From: Nectonema munidae
Lineage: Eukaryota > Nematomorpha > Nectonematoida > Nectonematidae
Reading direction: 5' to 3'
Assembly (NCBI GenBank): GCA_030549495.1
Contig: JAUIRK010000778.1
Span: forward strand, 1 to 64,000
DNA length: 64,000 bases
Below the pieces are notes generated by a model. It was given only the letters and a program-made list of their open reading frames with translations. It was not told the DNA's origin and made no database searches. The position numbers and the translations under genes were made by a program. Shown in pieces: positions 22,174 through 33,690 of this stretch; the stretch's first letter is position 1, and each line of letters opens with the position of its first letter.

Positions 22174-22516
22174 TTATAGTTCCATTTAAAGAAAAAACCA
22201 GTTAGGAATATCACAAGAGTGTAATGATTGGAATGAAATAGTGAAGAGAACATTGCCAATGGACAAAATGTGTAAAATATTTGTTTCTCATAAACGTAAA
22301 CTATAACATATGCTAAAGATTCAGCAATATTACACAGCTATATCTCAGTAATAATCTCAGTGCTACGCTGTTCATTTTAGGCGGCAAAATGATGAACGAA
22401 AATATTTGAGTGGAGGTGGAAGGAGAATGAATGGAAAGTGTAAACACAGAAGAGATAGCGCATGGCAAGGCAAGCAATTTATGCGAGAGAGAGAGAGGCA
22501 CACTTGTTAAGATTGC
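22174..22516 (-). repeat. Right arm of long inverted repeat
   Basis: Inverse of 17520-17885 over about 340 bp. The GA microsatellite at 22483-22497 is the counterpart of the CT run at 17539-17553. The arms are separated by about 4.3 kb that contains the SINE and the piggyBac gene. Confidence 0.85.
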
Positions 22517-22698
22517 TGCAAATGTCATAGAACCATGCATTACACACCTAGAATACATCTCTAAGAAATTCTCGGTAATCATTCCTGGGCTGTTTCATTT
22601 CTAAGTGTATGCGCAGCGCGAAATGGTCCAATTATTTATATTCAACAGTTATTCAAAAAGAGGTGATCCATTTGCAGACTCTGCTCGATTAAAGTTTT

Positions 22699-22840
22699 AC
22701 AAAAATGGACTATTAAAAAGTTGGCCTATTAATAAAAAGTTAACTTTTGTTGATCTAATAACTTGGGCTTCTTTTACATAAACTTTATAAAAAAGACTAT
22801 TTACGTGTTTTAGAATTCCAAAAGTTGACTTTTAACTGCC
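22699..22840 (+). repeat. Fragment shared with hAT element at 35336
   Basis: Sequence from ACAAAAATGGACTATTAAAA through AAAAGTTGACTTTTAACTGCC is an inverted, gapped match to 35445-35574, which lies in the hAT element. It is probably a fragment of another copy of that family. Confidence 0.6.
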
Positions 22841-23997
22841 TTAGTAATGATTATTCAAATCGAATATTTCTCTATTGTTTTAGCTTTATCCTTCTTTCTT
22901 TCATTTCATTTGACGTTATCTACGGATTTTATTGTATTACTTTCAAGAAAATCTCTTAACTTCTAGTGAAGATAGAAAAACCGTGAATCAAATTTTTAGT
23001 AAAATTCACAACTATATCAAATACAAGAAAAATTGCATGATTCCAAATCCATCAGATGGGATCATAAGGTTTTTCCCTTGTAGAAGTAATGTTATTTTAT
23101 TTTCCCGGGTTTATTGAATAAAATTTTATGCATTGGAGAAAGTTTTGTATTCATACGGCATTTCAAAAATAATTTCTTTGAAATATGCTTCCCTTTTTTA
23201 TTCATTCTAATATTTCTTAAATGACTTTTTGTAGATTAAAGTAGGTTGTCTCTCATCAGGAGATACATCACAAGTGATCTCAAAAATACAGATGCAAAAA
23301 GATATCATATTCTCGTTTCTAACAACTTACAGATAAATTCTCAATGCCTGCTTAAATTTTTAGTTTCTTTTTTGATAATATTAGTAAATTTGATAATTTC
23401 TTCATCTTTGCAATGGCGATGTGACTAATAATTTTTTTCAGTAACTAAAATTTTAAATTAAAATAATTAATTTCAGATAGTTTTACTTTTAATTACAAAT
23501 AAAAAATACGTGGACATTTGCTAGAATTCGATTTTGTGCAAATATAGTACTCAACTCGTCATCTTTGTTTGTTATAGAATATTTATAATCTTCACAAAAA
23601 TATATTAAAAGCTTTTGCAAAATTTCTAAAAAAATCGTCAATAACACAACATAACAAAATTTTTTATTTAACTGAAAAATTAGACCAAAAACTATTTTAT
23701 TAGTTAAGAGAGATATAGATAAAGAAAGAGGGTCTACCATAACTTTTTTTTCTCATGGAAACGTTTTCCTCTTGCCTAGGCCATAGCACAGATTTATTAT
23801 TGAAATACATTTGAATCTATCTCATCGGCTGAGTTAGATTCATCAACTCTAATTGTGCAGAATCAGTGTGTAAATCAGCATATAAATAAATCGTTTAGTA
23901 TTTAGAATAAAATTCCTCAAGGTACAGTGAACACTTTTGTGTTGGAAATATTATACTAAATAACTTAAACATAATACTTTGCGCTTTTTATAAACAG

Positions 23998-24206
23998 GTA
24001 ATGCTGAGACTGAATGTCGAAAGTACTCGTTATGCCAATATGGAAAAGAAGTGAAGACATTTAAATGTTTTGGCAATAGCTTTTTTGCCCAAGATTTGTT
24101 AGCTTGCATACCAAAGCAATTCATCAACAAAAAATCTTGTACCATAAGATCGTTTGAATACGATAAGAATGGACCGCCAGCACAAAGCAACAAGATTGAT
24201 CAGTAA
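23998..24206 (+). CDS. CBM14 chitin-binding protein, last exon
   Basis: The exon starts after TTTATAAACAG, continues in phase 1 from 16512 (G + GT = Gly) and ends at TAA 24204-24206. It supplies the last five cysteines of the second CBM14 domain. With the Cys at the end of the upstream exon the spacing is C-x17-C-x5-C-x10-C-x12-C-x10-C, a normal peritrophin-A pattern. The chain ends with a short hydrophilic tail (FEYDKNGPPAQSNKIDQ). A poly(A) signal AATAAA follows at 24266-24271. The intron thus splits domain 2 between its first and second cysteines. The protein probably has a signal peptide on an unseen exon and would be extracellular. Confidence 0.8.
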
Positions 24207-24271
24207 ATGAAGGTTATTTTGTAAAAAGCCCTTTTCAAGTCAATAACATTTTGTAAAATGCACATAATAAA

Positions 24272-24880
24272 TCTCAACTTATCAATGATGATTACTTTAT
24301 CCAGTACTGTTAACGGTACATGTCTTGTTCGCGCCTCTCTGCCCTCTGTATATCTTAAGCGCGCCACTAAATAAAGATAAGTTTAATTCAATAAGTAAGC
24401 AAAATAGTAATTCAAGAGTTTCAATAACAATATATTGCCCAGGCCCAAACGAAGACTTGCATAAAAAACAAACAATATCATTAAAGGATAGAAAACTTTT
24501 CTATTAGGTGTATAATTAAGTAAGTAAAATACGATACTTATTGAGGAAACAAATTTATGCATGATATAAAAATTGATTTATGTAAACTATGTAGGAGAAA
24601 ATGGGGTAAATTTAAAAGGTTTGAATTCCAGAAAGATTGCTAAGTTTAAACGATAAGCAGGAAAAGTTTATAACAGAAGATGAAAAAAGAAAAAGACATC
24701 ATTTAAAAAAAAGTTTTTATGTGCCTGTACATTAGAACTGCGCTAAATGGAAGAATTACTCTCACTTTAAAATTCCACATACCTTTTTACTAGACAGACA
24801 AGTGTTTAAAATTAAGTCAAGTAATAAATTAAAGCTTCAAAAGAGTGTTAATGAGTAAAAATTTGCAAAAACATAAGAAG
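24272..24880. other. Intergenic, convergent gene ends
   Basis: This lies between the 3' end of the CBM14 gene (+) and the 3' end of RPP30 (-). No open frame or repeat is recognised apart from the poly(A) signal of RPP30 (complement of TTTATT at 24884-24889). Confidence 0.5.
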
Positions 24881-24895
24881 ATATTTATTTAACTT

Positions 24896-25491
24896 TTATT
24901 TTCGTTTTATTCGTTTACTTGCAGGACGTTTCTGAAGTTCTTGGATTACTTTGATATCATCTTGAACAGAGTTGAAAGCGTCTATTTCTTTAATTACGTC
25001 AATATCCATGTGCGCAAAACTAGAATTTTTAGTAGTCGCTTTTACACCTTCAATGATATCTTTGGATAAATCTGTCAAAGTTTGAGTACTGCCTTCATTT
25101 GCTTTACTTGTATCTATAATATTTTCAGTATAGTTTGATAAACTTTCAGGGCAGGTCTCTTTTCTTTCAATTACTCCTTTATCATTTTGATCTAAACTTA
25201 CAGAAATTTTAGCAGTGTCCTCTATTACTTCAGTCTTTTCAATGTTCTCGAGACTTTTACTCTCTATTACATCAGACTTTTTATATCCAACTTCTGCACT
25301 TTCTTGGTGAGGCGTAGATCCTAATTTAACTTCTGGCTCATTAAAGAGTTTGTGTAATGAAGTTGTATTTTTGAGATCCCATAAATTGAGTTCTTCTTCT
25401 TTAATCAAAGATTTAATCTTCCATTCATCAGAAATGTCAAGTGAATCGATCTTCTTATAAGATATCGTTGATTTCCCAATTTTTCTTGCTT
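24896..25491 (-). CDS. RPP30: RNase P subunit p30, last exon
   Basis: The exon follows an acceptor read as TTTGTTTGTTTTAG and joins the upstream exon in phase 1, giving SHAEARKIGKSTISYKK. This matches the end of the RPP30 barrel (human HGETRKTAFGIISTVKK). After this come about 184 further residues, rich in Glu, Lys, Ser and Thr, ending PASKRIKRK, a basic cluster like the human end PASKKAK. The human tail is only about 20 residues, so this copy has a long low-complexity insertion before the conserved basic end. RPP30 binds the RNA of RNase P and RNase MRP in the nucleus and nucleolus for pre-tRNA and pre-rRNA processing. The stop TAA is at 24896-24898, with a poly(A) signal just beyond. Confidence 0.8.
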
Positions 25492-26381
25492 CTAAAACAA
25501 ACAAAAAAAAGTTTTTATCTCAACACTAATACTTAAACTACAAATATTTATTGGAATAATGATATCCCAAGTTATTGGTGAATCGTAAGTAACGAAGTAA
25601 CTAAATATGGTCAAGTTATATAAAAAGTGTGTCATTTACTTAAAAAGATACCTATTTAGTAGGCCCGATAATTAGTAAAGGCATTATGTATTTGTTTTAG
25701 TGTAATATTTATAAAGAAAAAATGGAAATTAATATCCGCAGCTTGTTATACACGGTTTACCAAGAACTAGTTCTAAAATTTATTAACATAACGATATTTG
25801 ATTGCAATATGGTTTATCTAGTAAGTTTAAATAAATAGTTATTATTTAGTCAAACTATCCAAATTTAAGTAAACAATTGAGTTAGTTTATTTTCTTAGTT
25901 AATTACAGTTAGTGAATTGGTCGCCCGATTAGATTATTACTTTGTTAAACAGTAGCTCGCATTGATAATAGTTAGTGATTAGGAAATACCTCTAGAGAAA
26001 GAATAATAAATCATTTTCATGATATACATTTTGGTAGGAAAGGAACGCGTAAGAACAGCTTAGCAGTACTCATTGTAAAATATCTGAACACGATTAACTT
26101 ACTATCTACACACATTGAGTGTGTAGAGAATTTCTAGAACGCATCGACTTTTGAAACCAGAGCTCGTTAAAATACTTCGAAAATAAAATCAAAGTTTTTC
26201 AAACTTATTGAAACTCACTGAAATTCCCCTTAGATTATGAGGAATCGGCAAAAAACTAATAAAAATGACTAAAAGTTTGAAAATGAAAACTGTATTCAAC
26301 AGTTAGATAAGAAAGCCAATTTTTGAATAAGTAGCGCCGTAATATTCTGAATCTCTCCTTCTAGGAGAGTTATAAAAGTAC
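25492..26381 (-). other. RPP30 intron, 890 bp
   Basis: On the minus strand it starts CAG|GTACTT and ends TTTGTTTGTTTTAG. It holds no recognisable repeat or frame. Confidence 0.7.
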
Positions 26382-26832
26382 CTGCATGAGAGAGGACGCT
26401 GAGACAACGAACAGAATTGACATCCTTAGTTTTGTTGGGAGAAAAGCCAAGCGTTAGGCACAAATTCTTGATATCATGCGGAGATCTCAGGTGAATCTCC
26501 TTTCTGCAGCCACTACTAATAATGATGGATTTGTCTCGCCCGATATATATCAATTCGCTGCATTCTCCAAAGAGGATTCGCCTTGGAGATGAATTTAGGG
26601 CTGAAACAGGATGAATGTTCTCAAATGAAAGATTTAAAAAAGATGATTTACCGTTGAAGTAGTTAAATTCAATATGGATATTTTGAGATTTGGCCAAATT
26701 CATCCAAGTTCGCTTGATTTTATAATTTCTCTTTTCTGTTGTATCGAAAGTAATGATGTCTAAGTTAATGGAATTACAGCTTGCCATGAATACAGCCTCC
26801 GTCATTGCTTGAACAGCGACTAAGTCCCAATT
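26382..26832 (-). CDS. RPP30: RNase P subunit p30, internal exon
   Basis: The 451-bp exon starts at codon phase 0 after a weak acceptor (AATTATTAAG) and ends in phase 1. It encodes the second half of the RNase P p30 (PHP-like) TIM barrel: NWDLVAVQAMTEAVFMASC and NLDIITFDTTEKRNYKIKR (human FDVVAVEP..., HLDVDLVCITVTEKLPFYFKR), then IHIEFNY, SIIISSGCRKEIHLRSPHDI (human VIISSAAERPLEIRGPYDV) and LGFSPNKTKDVNSVRCLSVL. A plausible start ATG exists within the exon, but homology continues upstream of it, so it is not the true start. The exons for the first 100 or so residues were not found in the 3 kb upstream and may lie further away or be poorly conserved. Confidence 0.82.
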
Positions 26833-27520
26833 CTTAATAATTAAATTTCATTTAAGACGTCTCTACTTCCCTAATATAATCATATATCTTTTTGAAGGGT
26901 TCACCATTGTTTAAAAAAGCATTCATTCTACAAAAAGAGGTCTTCAACAAATTTTCAAACCCTCCAGTATATTTCAAAGCTTAGATGAAATAATTAGTCA
27001 GAAAATATCTATTTTAAACTAAAATGTAAATTTTAATATTTAGAAAGAACAAAACATAGTGTATATATTTTAAATTTCGCCCCCACCAAAAAGGTTATCT
27101 ATGCTTGACCCATGCACATTAAAAGCTACAATTATGAAATTATTAGCTCTAAAGCTCAATAGTTACAATGCAGTTGGAAAGAAGAGATAAATTGAACATA
27201 TTAATCAAACAATATATTTGACGCAATAAAAAAATATATAAATGATTGCATGATTATTGAGCTTAAAGTACATTGGCTATAAAAACCCTTGAAAAAGGTC
27301 AATTAATACAAAAAAATAGATTTTGAAAAAATGTAGTTAAAAGATAAAACACCAAATATAGGAAATTTATTCAATAAATTTTTGGAAAAGAAATTGTTTT
27401 TTTCCAATAAATTCTATCATTCGCTTCGATTCATGTAAGCATTTTTAAAGAAAATTTTACTTATAATATATTTCAATATCTTACTTAATCTGAAACTTGT
27501 GTTATCTCGTTGCTATAGTG
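26833..27520. other. No recognisable gene
   Basis: Probably an RPP30 upstream intron. Searching the minus strand for the p30 N-terminal motifs gave nothing convincing. Confidence 0.4.
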
Positions 27521-27660
27521 TTTTTGGGTCAGTCTAAAACGGGCATGTGGTGATTTTTTTCGCTTAAAATAATCAACAGCAATAAAAATTTGCGATCATC
27601 CATCATGCTATGTTCAGTGTTCACCTTTAAAAATGCTCGTTTTATCCTGGCCCAGTGTTT
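27521..27660. repeat. Short MITE with TGGGTCAG termini
   Basis: The left arm TTGGGTCAGTCTAAAACGGG and the reverse-complemented right arm CTGGGCCAGGATAAAACGAG, continuing GCAT in both, form inverted repeats about 25 bp long around a 85-bp centre. Non-coding; superfamily not determined. Confidence 0.6.
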
Positions 27661-28286
27661 AAATTTATTTCAGTTGTCGGTATCGCACCCAAAGGAAGAC
27701 TAACTAGAGAGAGTAAGAAGGAACGCCACAATCCACATTTGAAACCCTGATGACGGAATCAAGACCTTAAGCGAAAAACGAAATTAAAAAACGAAATTTT
27801 AAATCTTTATCGTAATTAGTCTATTTAAAATGATTTTTTAATATTCAAGCAAAACCACATACAATTAAATAAAACAACAAAACTCGCTAAAAAAACAGGT
27901 TTTATACAAACATGAAGTGTACACAGTCAACTTCAATCGCGTCTATATCTGTAGAATCTCGAATCATTTTTCATATACTTTAGAAATAAATGGGCCATTT
28001 AACGTATAAAAGGAAAAATACGATTAATACAATATGTGCCTTTTCAATCATTCACAAGTTAATATTTTTACAAATTTAACTATAATATTTTGACATGTAA
28101 CCGTATTTAGCCAAACCCACTCTTCAAAAAGATCTGTCATGTCCCTACAAAACAAACGAACCTACTTGAAAAATCTTTAACCGGACAAAAAACAAAAAGA
28201 GAGGAAAATGAATCTTGATTTTATTTAAGTTAATTATTATCAATTAAGTTTGATTCTTTTCATTCCTCAATTTTTTGAGTATATAC
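27661..28286. other. No recognisable feature
   Basis: AT-rich sequence. The last eight bases (28279-28286) are the left target duplication of the following hAT element. Confidence 0.5.
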
Positions 28287-29404
28287 TAGTGATGTATCGG
28301 ATATCCGGTTCCGCATATGAGGATCATTCGCAAAAAATTCACATCCGCGGATTTTTATTATCTCAACATCCCGCACTCTTAAATTATTCCATTAAAACTA
28401 TTCAAGCTTTCTCTCTCAAATAATATAATAATCGATTCCACTGGAACTGTGCTCCATTTGAGAGATGTCGTCAAAATGAGTCGCACACGAGATTCCAATT
28501 GCAGTAATTACAAGATAGGAAGGAGGAGATAACAGAGAGATACGAAAAAGAGTAAAAGCGAAGAGAGAGAGAGAGAGAGGAAGACAGAAACAGACATTAA
28601 CAAAAGCACATTGGACAAGTCATAGACAACACAATGTTTAAAAATATAATGCCTAATGAAACTTTTCTTGATGCAAGATTTAAAAGTAAATTTTTTTTTA
28701 CCGATTTTGAAGTAACAAATAAAGTGAAAAATTTTCTTTTAAATTTATATGATGAGGATAAACTCGATAACAATGGCAATGAAAGTAAAGTGTCAAGCGG
28801 CAAAAAAATGAGGAAAAGTGCTGATGAAGTTTATACTTCTTTGAACGAAGTGATGGATTCTATTTTAAATTCTAACAGTGAAGAAGAAAACGAGCAAGAA
28901 AATGAAGATAATGTGTTTGTAATGAAGAAATGATGAGGTATCAAAAAGAAAAAAGAATCAATGGCACAACAATTCAGAGCTAGGATTGGTGGAAAATCAA
29001 AGAATCCCCTTTTATCCAAAATTGCATGTCAATATCTCACTTGTCCTCCTAGCACTGTTCAAAGCGAACAGCTTTTCAGTACGTCTGGAAATATTTATAA
29101 TGACAAAAGAAAAAGGCTACTAGGAGAAAAAGTTGAAAAACTTTTATTTATTAAAAAAAACTTACTCATCTTAAACTACAATTATTGTAAATAAATTTTT
29201 TTATTTAGTGTGATTTATATTTTTCTTTATTGTTGAATTTAAAAAAAATAGAAAAATAAATGAAATTGAAACCATGTAATTTTTGAAACATTTAATTTTT
29301 CACCGCCTCAGTATAAATTTTTTTTTTCATCCGCATCCGCTCGTATGTCAAATCTAATATCCGCATCCGCGAATCTGAAAGAATTTACATCCGATACACC
29401 TCTA
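28287..29404 (+). mobile_element. hAT-Ac-type element with BED-family transposase relic
   Basis: A perfect 8-bp duplication, GTATATAC at 28279-28286 and 29405-29412, flanks the element. The termini are TAGTGATGTATCGGAT on the left and TAGAGGTGTATCGGAT on the right after reverse complementing. Both subterminal zones carry several copies of ATCCGC/GCGGAT, likely transposase-binding repeats. The element encodes a shortened transposase and also a GA microsatellite. A non-coding relative lies at 53492-53778. Confidence 0.88.
28634..29194 (+). pseudogene. hAT (ZBED-like) transposase remnant
   Basis: Two adjacent reading segments encode ETFLDARFKSKFF (the family's 'ATFLDPRFK' motif), an acidic linker (SEEENEQENEDN), and then the C-terminal dimerisation domain: PLLSKIACQYLTCPPSTV, QSEQLFSTSGNIYNDKR and KVEKLLFIKKNL, ending at TAA. 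This is the C-terminal third only. The N-terminal BED finger and the catalytic core are missing, and a stop plus frame change separates the two segments. It cannot transpose on its own. Confidence 0.85.
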
Positions 29405-29412
29405 GTATATAC

Positions 29413-29950
29413 ATGCTTTTAAACATTCGTTCCCAAGATAAAACACTTGAGGATATTTTGCTTCATTTACATAAAATTTGAGCATTTCAAAATATTAAAA
29501 TGTTACTTATTCAATTTCATAAGGGGAATTAATGGAAATGAAGAGTTTCATTTTAAAATATAAACTAAAAGAGAAAAATAAAAAAAGTAATAATAAAGTG
29601 ATACCTTAATTATGAAATTTTTTAATTTCTCTAAAGAAGTTGTTTGCGTAATGGGGGTACATTTTGTCAACAATTATTCAGAGATAATGAGTTATGTAAG
29701 ATATAAGCATCTATATGATAAGACAGATCTTTATTTGTTGCAAAAATTGGCTATGAGACTTTTCGTACGTAAACGATAAAAGAATGACAGATATTTTATG
29801 CATCATCATAAACTTTTAGGCCAAAACAAACTATAATATCACAAATAGCTTCATAAAGTGAATTTAGACATTTAAATTACTGGGATGCATTTAATAGTTT
29901 TAAACTTAATACGAAATAAAATGGATATTAACTTGATTGAAATATATGAG
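29413..29950. other. No recognisable feature
   Basis: AT-rich sequence without motif-bearing frames. Confidence 0.5.
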
Positions 29951-29960
29951 AGGGGGGGGG

Positions 29961-30032
29961 GGTGACTCAGTTAACAAAAAAAGTTGACCAACTGTTCTGG
30001 GCTTCTTGTTCAAATCCAGGTAGCTAGCATCT
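29961..30032 (+). repeat. tRNA-like SINE head
   Basis: After a run of 11 G, GTGACTCAGTTAAC resembles a box A and TTGTTCAAATCCAGG is a good box B, about 40 bases apart. The cloverleaf is poor, so it is a tRNA-derived repeat and not a tRNA gene. Confidence 0.45.
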
Positions 30033-30079
30033 ATTGCCGAAAAAAAGTTATTTAGCCATGTTCAAATATGTAAGCTTAT

Positions 30080-32440
30080 TTGTTTTAAAAAAGTATTAAT
30101 TATGAGAGATAAAAACCACTTATAATAAAGATATTAGTTTTTGAAATGAAAAGTGCATGAAAAGAAGAAAAACAAACATTTTTAATGGCAGAATTATTCA
30201 ACTGACTCAAATGAAAGGTTTGGTCGGCAATGAACGTGACTCGCTTCAAAATTCGTATCTGTTGGCTGATGCGGGAAGCTTCAACGATGCTCGGATGACA
30301 TTCATTGATGTGTATCGGAGTAGGAGGAAACTAAACAGAATTTTTATGTTTTAAATGAAATTAAAAGAGTTGATGGTTTAAACAAAAAATATTATGATGA
30401 AAATGTTGGATTTATATAAAATAGAAATGAGCTTATTACGAGCGGTTAAAGCGTGGAGGTATTCTCAAGAGAAGCGTTTTTAAAAGTTTTTTCGTTTTTA
30501 AAGTTTTCAATGATTGGTAGACCTATCAAAATCAATAAATATTTAATGGTAAAATAAGTAACTAATAAGTCGAATCTATTAGAAAAACAACTCACTCAAT
30601 AGTATTTATAATTTACAACGGTTTGGTATAATTACTAGCTTTTAAGATGAAAAGTCTGAGTTTTGAGTGTTCTACCCACTCAATTATTACTTATTAATTT
30701 TGAAGTTGATCGAGTTTAAGACCCTTTGTACAATAAATAGTCATAGTGATATGTGAAGGGTGGCGAGGAAGATAAAACTTTCCTAAATTTTTGAGAAAAA
30801 TGTTAGAATAAAAATTCCCCTTCCACCACCATTAAAATGAAAGCTGATTAACTAATTATTATTATTGAAAAGGTTACTATATTTTTCGTTAATTTGTGTT
30901 TAATGTTAAAATTTAAAAAAATATACATAAGTTTTAGTTTATTTTAATTCAGGCATATTCATTGCATTTTTATATTAAGTTTTTTCATTGAAATCAATTA
31001 ATTATGTTTTATAAAGTAGAACTTGCTGGAAAGTAAAATCATGAAAAGCTTGGCATCACATTCCTTAGTTCTTTACCCACCGGCATTATAGCGGTATCGC
31101 GAAATACGTTGCTGTCGTTGCGCTATTCACATACACAGGGACGCGTTTGGACCCAAATCGATTGAGCGCCAAAAAATTATCCATTTATTTAGATTCTTCT
31201 CTTAAGTCTTTTCCTCAGGAGTTTTTGACGTCAATTCACGTAGATACTATTAATGCCTCAATTACCAATATTCCTATATCAATGGGAAATAGGCGAATTA
31301 TGATGTGTATTAAGAAACAAGCGTTTATAAAAATCAAAATGGCGATTGCAATAATAACACAAAACCCTTTTTCCTGATACAATTCATGTTTAAGGCAAAG
31401 TTTGGGTGATCCTCTTAACAAAGCTTTTTTGTAAAATACGACTTTGAAAGTTATAGAAGAAAAACCAGTCATGATCAAGAGTAGTTTTTACATGTAAATA
31501 TGGCTAAAGAATTAGATTAGTAAAGTATATGATATTATTGAAACATATTCAAAAAAAATTACTTGTACATTGGATTTTTTGGATTTTGATATCTTGCCTT
31601 TATTCTTTTCTCGTAGATCGACAGTTTTGGAAAATGCGACCACTCTATAACCTACTAAAAAGCGAATCAATAAATTGGAAAATAAATAATCTCCACTTTG
31701 AAATCACATATTACAATCTTTTATCATTCATAAAAATATTAAATTTACAAAGAAAATAACTATTTGTCCCGTATCAATTTCTAAATGATACTTCATCCAG
31801 TTTTCATCTTGTTAAGAGTAGCTTTAAAACATACGGCATTTTTATCTAACTCTATCACTTCATTTAAAATTTTTAAAATATTATATTAACAAAAAAAGAA
31901 TTTTGGATAAAAACAAACATTATGCTATTTTTCTTCTAGTCGTTAACATTAAATAAATAATTGCCATAGTTAATTAGCTGAATTGATGATTTAGTTATAT
32001 TATTTAGCTCCTGCTGAGCTATAATGTTAAAAAAGATGTTGACAACGTATTGATTCTACGGAGGATAAAAGAAAAACTAATTATTTGTTCAGGCACTTGT
32101 ACGCAGAAAAAATAAATATAACATTTTTTAAAAATTTATTTAAGTCGAGAGTGTGGTGTAAAGACAGCAGAGCACTATGTTTTTTTATATCTCTAGGATA
32201 TAAAAATTAACAAAACATTTTAAACGTAGGGATGCAAAATACTGAAAAATGATAAGTCATATGGAGTAATTTTAGAGTTAGACATTTCAAGGTTGCTGCA
32301 TTTCACTAAAGCAAATGATTTATTAATCTCAATCGAACGTCATCATATTCAAACAGTTAATTTGAAAGGTTCGGCGAAACATGCTCCTTGCTTACGTTTT
32401 ATCGATAGTTAAATTTAAAATTGTTAAGTTACTTTCCCTC
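30080..32440. other. No recognisable gene
   Basis: Short open frames at 30157-30354 and 31147-31377 carry no family motif I know. A slightly GC-richer patch at 31078-31150 (GGCATTATAGCGGTATCGCG) is unexplained. Confidence 0.4.
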
Positions 32441-32460
32441 GATTCAAAGATTATTAATAA

Positions 32461-32590
32461 CCTTTTTGTGAGCAGTGTATCATATATGATACATAAACAA
32501 ATTTACCTTCGTCTGCTTTTTCAAATAGTTTTGTATATGAATCTTCTGCTTTTTAATAAATATCGTCTGATTTTTCTGGTCATCAAAGTG
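32461..32590 (-). mobile_element. piggyBac-type MITE, copy 1
   Basis: Reverse-complemented, it is almost identical to 61024-61156 over 130 bp. It has a terminal repeat of the CCCTTT...GACCAG type and a perfect internal palindrome, GTATCATATATGATAC, immediately inside one end. The TTAA flanks are degraded here (TTAATAA and TTGTTAA). Non-coding. Confidence 0.78.
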
Positions 32591-33623
32591 TTGTTAAAGA
32601 GAGCATAAAGGCTTTTTTGAAGTGCATATTTGAGAATCGTTTAGAAACGTGTGAAAAATTAGGCAGAAAAGAATTACCATATGTATATCATGCACTCTCA
32701 TGTATATTCCATTGCACCCACGTTTTATACCAAAACATATTTTATCATATATCTCTTGCATTTTCGCTTTTTTTTGATAGGATTAACTTGGTTTTTGATC
32801 CTCTACACACCAACAACAGAGATCTAGAAGAAAATTTAGCCCGGACGATTTTATAATATTTTTTAATGAACTTTTTCTGAATATTCTATATACAAAAAGA
32901 AATGTATGCTTATCCATAGCAGGAATTCGCAACATATGGCCATATGCTTAAAATAGATAGCAAAAATAATTTACATTATATTTAAAGTTTCTCCTTCTTA
33001 CAGTAACGTCATTGCAGTCAAAATGAAAAAACTCATTTCAAAGAATCAGGAACAAATATCACGATAAAAGTGTACCTGAATAAACTTCCAAAATCTGCAT
33101 ATGTTTATTGGTCTATGAAGTTCAGAAGGTTGGCGGCGACCACTGTCGGAAGGGACTGCTTGCATAAGTTGCATGAAATTATGAACGCATTTAACTCCAC
33201 AACTATTATTATCAATTATTAGTTGACATTTAGAGTGACATCGATGATGATCATGTCAGTAATCTTTTTTCCTGTTGATAGTAAATTTTTGGTTTTATCA
33301 TTGATAAAATTTATCTTTGAATTTTGCTCATTGAAAGATACATATTTATTAATTTTGTCACTAATAAGAGGTATTTTCAAGGAAAGTTTATTTTGGATGT
33401 TCATGCCATTTTCATCAAATAAATTCTTAAAGCATTTCAATGATTCCTTATTAGATCTGTTTTATCTGTATGTAATTTACGCAATAGAAATGGTGGCTCA
33501 TTTTTATGATTTTGTCCAATTCTAGTGAATTGATTTTCTATCAATGCTTGCTATACAAGTTTGCGATCAATAAAAGCTATAAATAAGTTGATTTCTTTTT
33601 TTACAAAATAAGATATCAAGGAA

Positions 33624-33690
33624 GGATAGTTTGTTGGCCTTCGAGGATTAGTCTGTGAATTGAAGATTAGGATCGATCGATCATCTTATT
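33624..33690 (+). repeat. tRNA-like segment, weak
   Basis: The phrase TGAAGATTAGGATCGATCGATC mirrors the box B side of the tRNA-like head at 2502 (TGAAGATTAGG followed by a degraded box B). Box A is poor. Confidence 0.25.

Larger units (their letters stand above)
16513..23997 (+). other. 7.5 kb intron of the CBM14 gene
   Basis: The donor GTGAGG at 16513 and acceptor TTTATAAACAG ending at 23997 join two exons in phase 1 and rebuild a standard six-cysteine domain. The intron carries a hAT-type MITE, a 350-bp inverted repeat pair, a SINE and an intact-looking piggyBac gene. Parts not listed separately (about 16.5-17.5 kb and 22.85-23.99 kb) show no recognisable feature. Confidence 0.75.

Noticed and set aside
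30157-31377. Two short open frames (30157-30354 and 31147-31377) as possible exons of a gene
   Set aside because: No motif, no well-placed splice sites and no shared frame; not listed as genes.
32381-32608. 75-codon open frame
   Set aside because: It lies mostly on the TTAA-type MITE at 32461 and has no protein motif.
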